The translations under genes were made by a program, and so were the position numbers. The notes beneath the pieces were generated by a model. It made no database searches, was not told the origin of the DNA, and saw nothing but the letters and a program-made list of their open reading frames with translations. Below, piece after piece: positions 5,412-7,055 of a DNA stretch of 7,055 nucleotides; position 1 is the stretch's first letter; each line of letters opens with the position of its first letter. Source of the stretch: Anaerolineales bacterium (GTDB lineage: Bacteria > Chloroflexota > Anaerolineae > Promineifilales > Promineifilaceae); assembly GCA_020432595.1 (NCBI GenBank), contig JAGQGA010000281.1, forward strand, positions 1 to 7,055, read 5' to 3'.

Positions 5412-6686
5412 ATGATTCGGAGCTTAGTGACATTTACAGTTGTAGTGGTTGTTGGTATGTTGTTATTTGTGGCGTGTGTGCCTACAACATTGAGTGAAGT
5501 GAGTTTGGCGCAGGAGGAATCAGTTGAGGCGGTGTCTGTTTTGCGACCTGTTGAAAGTAATGGGGCAGCGGATGCCACACCGGTGCCATCGTTTCAGGAA
5601 GAAGTGGCCGAAACGGCCGTTTTTTTGCCCACCATCAGCTCGAATCGCCCCGTGACGTTGCGCTATACGCTGGACAGAACGGCCGTTCCCTCCGTAACTT
5701 ATTATGATTTGACGCTCAAAATCTTTGTTGGCGAAGTCAACCACATTGCCGTGACCGATGCTAACGGGCAGCGGCTTCAGGCCAATTATGATGCCGGCAG
5801 CGGTATGCTGTTGGTGACAACGGATACGGGTTGGGTGGATGTAACCTTGACCGGAGCCAAAGACATTGCCCAGGCGGGGGCGGTAGAAAAGGCGGCGTTG
5901 AAGGGGGATAAACAGTGGGCCTGGTCGCATGGCTTTGATGATAACGTTCACTTGAAGGCGGCAATCGCGCATTTTACTGAAAAAGGGTGGACTGGTTCGC
6001 TGTTTATGATTGCCAAGGATGTTCAGGATAACCGGCGCGAAGATTGGGTGATTGATGCGCCGGATTTGCGCGACTTTTTGGCGCAAGGGTGGGCGATTGG
6101 CAGCCACACCTGGGGGCATGAATGTTTTGTCGAAAACCCGGATTATCGTCAGACGGTTCTGGATGGCTATAACCGCCTGGCTGCGGTTGTGGCTTCATCG
6201 TCGCGGCCAGATTATCGGATTGTGTCGTTTGCTGCGCCGTGTTTTGATGCTAATTACCACCCGCTGATTTTGCAGATGCGGGATGCGGGGGAAACGGCCG
6301 TTCTCTTTAACGAAAGTGGCGATGGTTTCCGCATGGTGGTTGACCCGGCGACCAGCGATGCGTTTGTGGCGGCAGAAAAAACGGCGATTGCCTTCAATTA
6401 TGATACCCCCGTTGGCCGCGATACCCGAATTGAGTATGAATTGCCCAGCGTGCTGGCGGAAATGGATTGGATGGCTGCCAACAGCAACAATAGTCGCCAC
6501 TTATGGTACAACACCCTGGCACACGGCGGTCATGAGGATGCTGTCAAGCAGGTGGTGGATTATCTCTATAGCCACTATGGCCCTGGCGGCACCGATGAGG
6601 TGTGGGTGGCTCCGTCGGATGAGATTTATAGTTATTTGTTGGTGCGGGATAAAACGGCCGTTACGTGGGAGGTTGTTGGGCAATAA
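5412..6686 (+). CDS. Secreted polysaccharide deacetylase (NodB-like domain)
   Basis: From ATG 5412 the protein has 424 residues. Residues 5-21 form a Val/Leu-rich export helix ending in LLFVAC, so Cys22 is a plausible, though not canonical, lipoprotein acylation site. A low-complexity linker (about 27-75) and an all-beta-looking segment (about 80-150) precede the NodB-type catalytic domain. FDD (175-177) and SHTWGH (231-236) supply the usual metal site, Asp177, His232 and His236. FAAPC (273-277) stands where the RxP motif is expected, without the Arg. AHGGH (370-374) and DEVWVAPSDEIYSYL (395-409) close the domain. Such enzymes remove N- or O-acetyl groups from cell-wall or capsular glycans; the substrate is unknown. 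The frame is open to ATG 5289, but the export signal and promoter favour 5412; no strong Shine-Dalgarno precedes it. Four ACGGCCGT copies lie inside. Confidence 0.83.
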   Translation: MIRSLVTFTVVVVVGMLLFVACVPTTLSEVSLAQEESVEAVSVLRPVESNGAADATPVPSFQEEVAETAVFLPTISSNRPVTLRYTLDRTAVPSVTYYDLTLKIFVGEVNHIAVTDANGQRLQANYDAGSGMLLVTTDTGWVDVTLTGAKDIAQAGAVEKAALKGDKQWAWSHGFDDNVHLKAAIAHFTEKGWTGSLFMIAKDVQDNRREDWVIDAPDLRDFLAQGWAIGSHTWGHECFVENPDYRQTVLDGYNRLAAVVASSSRPDYRIVSFAAPCFDANYHPLILQMRDAGETAVLFNESGDGFRMVVDPATSDAFVAAEKTAIAFNYDTPVGRDTRIEYELPSVLAEMDWMAANSNNSRHLWYNTLAHGGHEDAVKQVVDYLYSHYGPGGTDEVWVAPSDEIYSYLLVRDKTAVTWEVVGQ

Positions 6687-6822
6687 AGTTCTGTTAAAGC
6701 CGCTGCTTCTTGTCCTCTTCCCCAATTTGGGGAGGGGACAGAGTATCGTAGATGGCCCTCCTCTCCTCTTATGAGTTAGAGAGAGGGAAAAGCAGAGCAA
6801 AATCCATGACGTTGGTATCCGT
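6687..6822. other. Convergent intergenic region with two inverted repeats
   Basis: It separates the convergent ends of the deacetylase gene and the nuclease-like gene. An imperfect inverted repeat spans 6712-6739: GTCCTCTTCCCCAA opposite TTTGGGGAGGGGAC, paired with wobbles and one mismatch. A second, looser one pairs CCTCTC (6760-6765) with GAGAGG (6781-6786). Neither has a run of T, so they are not classical intrinsic terminators, although they may end transcription or stabilise the 3' ends. No gene is seen. Confidence 0.45.
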
Positions 6823-7055
6823 TTAAAGTGCTACCCGCTCCACCATCGTCAACACATCTTTTAGTACGGGCTTGTTTTTGAACAACAGTACCTCGCTGGC
6901 CGTCTCGGCAAAAGCATCGGCAGCAATGTTGGCACTCTCGTAAACTAACAAAATCAGGTTGCTCAGGTTGGCAGCATGCACCTGTTCCAGCTTGCGGCGC
7001 AAATAGTTGGGGTGCCAAAAGCCCACAATTTCGATGAGTGCCCGACGGCCGTTTT
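6823..7055 (-). CDS. DUF790/Bax1-like nuclease, C-terminal fragment (runs off the right edge)
   Basis: The visible 76 residues continue beyond the window on the 5' side. They read ALIEIVGFW, then PNYLRRKLEQ, a hydrophobic strand NLILLVYE, and end in LFKNKPVLKDVLTMVERVAL. This matches the C-terminal part of DUF790 (COG3372), a PD-(D/E)xK-type nuclease group that includes archaeal Bax1, the partner of the XPB helicase in nucleotide-excision repair. The Glu of IEIV and the Lys of RRKLE sit where the family conserves charged residues. A GTG at 7024-7026 is in frame, but the matching residues upstream of it show it is not the start. A copy of ACGGCCGT (7045-7052) lies in the coding part. Family assignment rests on a short fragment. 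Confidence 0.72.
   Translation of the reverse strand, partial: NGRRALIEIVGFWHPNYLRRKLEQVHAANLSNLILLVYESANIAADAFAETASEVLLFKNKPVLKDVLTMVERVAL

Noticed and set aside
5520..6119. Minus-strand 199-codon frame opposite the deacetylase
   Set aside because: Shadow of the deacetylase codons; composition is unnatural and there is no family signature.
1..7055. CRISPR array, transposase or phage genes
   Set aside because: No regularly spaced direct repeats and no protein with such signatures on either strand; the ACGGCCGT copies are irregularly spaced and mostly within genes.

Overview
The window looks like chromosomal DNA of a free-living bacterium with moderate GC, most likely a member of the Chloroflexota (Anaerolineae/Ardenticatenia-like). 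That placement is an inference from the gene mix (DUF4058 protein, Suc_Fer-like ferredoxin, Bax1/DUF790-type nuclease), from repeat-bearing intergenic DNA and from a very dense 8-bp palindrome. No plasmid, phage, insertion sequence, CRISPR or rRNA signal was seen.

Layout: 1-218 is non-coding, with a CRP-like dyad and small palindromes. 219-983 (minus) is a DUF4058 protein, apparently expressed from a leaderless extended -10 promoter. 984-1218 is a divergent intergenic region with a candidate promoter, a dyad, a three-codon ORF behind a good Shine-Dalgarno, and a short-tandem-repeat patch. 1219-2136 and 2165-3439 (plus) form a likely two-gene operon: a thioredoxin-fold [2Fe-2S] ferredoxin (Suc_Fer-like) and a DAO-family FAD oxidoreductase. 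3563-3990 (plus) is the tmRNA gene ssrA, with its own near-consensus promoter and a bidirectional terminator shared with the convergent alpha/beta hydrolase at 4106-5167 (minus). 5168-5411 holds divergent promoters for that hydrolase and for a secreted, possibly lipid-anchored polysaccharide deacetylase (5412-6686, plus). 6687-6822 is a convergent intergenic region with two inverted repeats. 6823-7055 (minus) is the C-terminal end of a DUF790/Bax1-like nuclease running off the right edge.

The genes do not form one pathway. The ferredoxin and flavoenzyme may work together in electron transfer, ssrA is ribosome rescue, the deacetylase acts at the cell envelope, and the Bax1-like protein suggests an XPB-type repair helicase beyond the window.

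The strongest unexplained signal is the palindrome ACGGCCGT. It occurs 12 times in 7 kb, against about 0.1 expected by chance, and nine copies extend to AACGGCCGTT. It behaves like a highly iterated palindrome comparable to cyanobacterial HIP1, and it leaves a recurring Thr-Ala-Val or Gly-Arg footprint in unrelated proteins.
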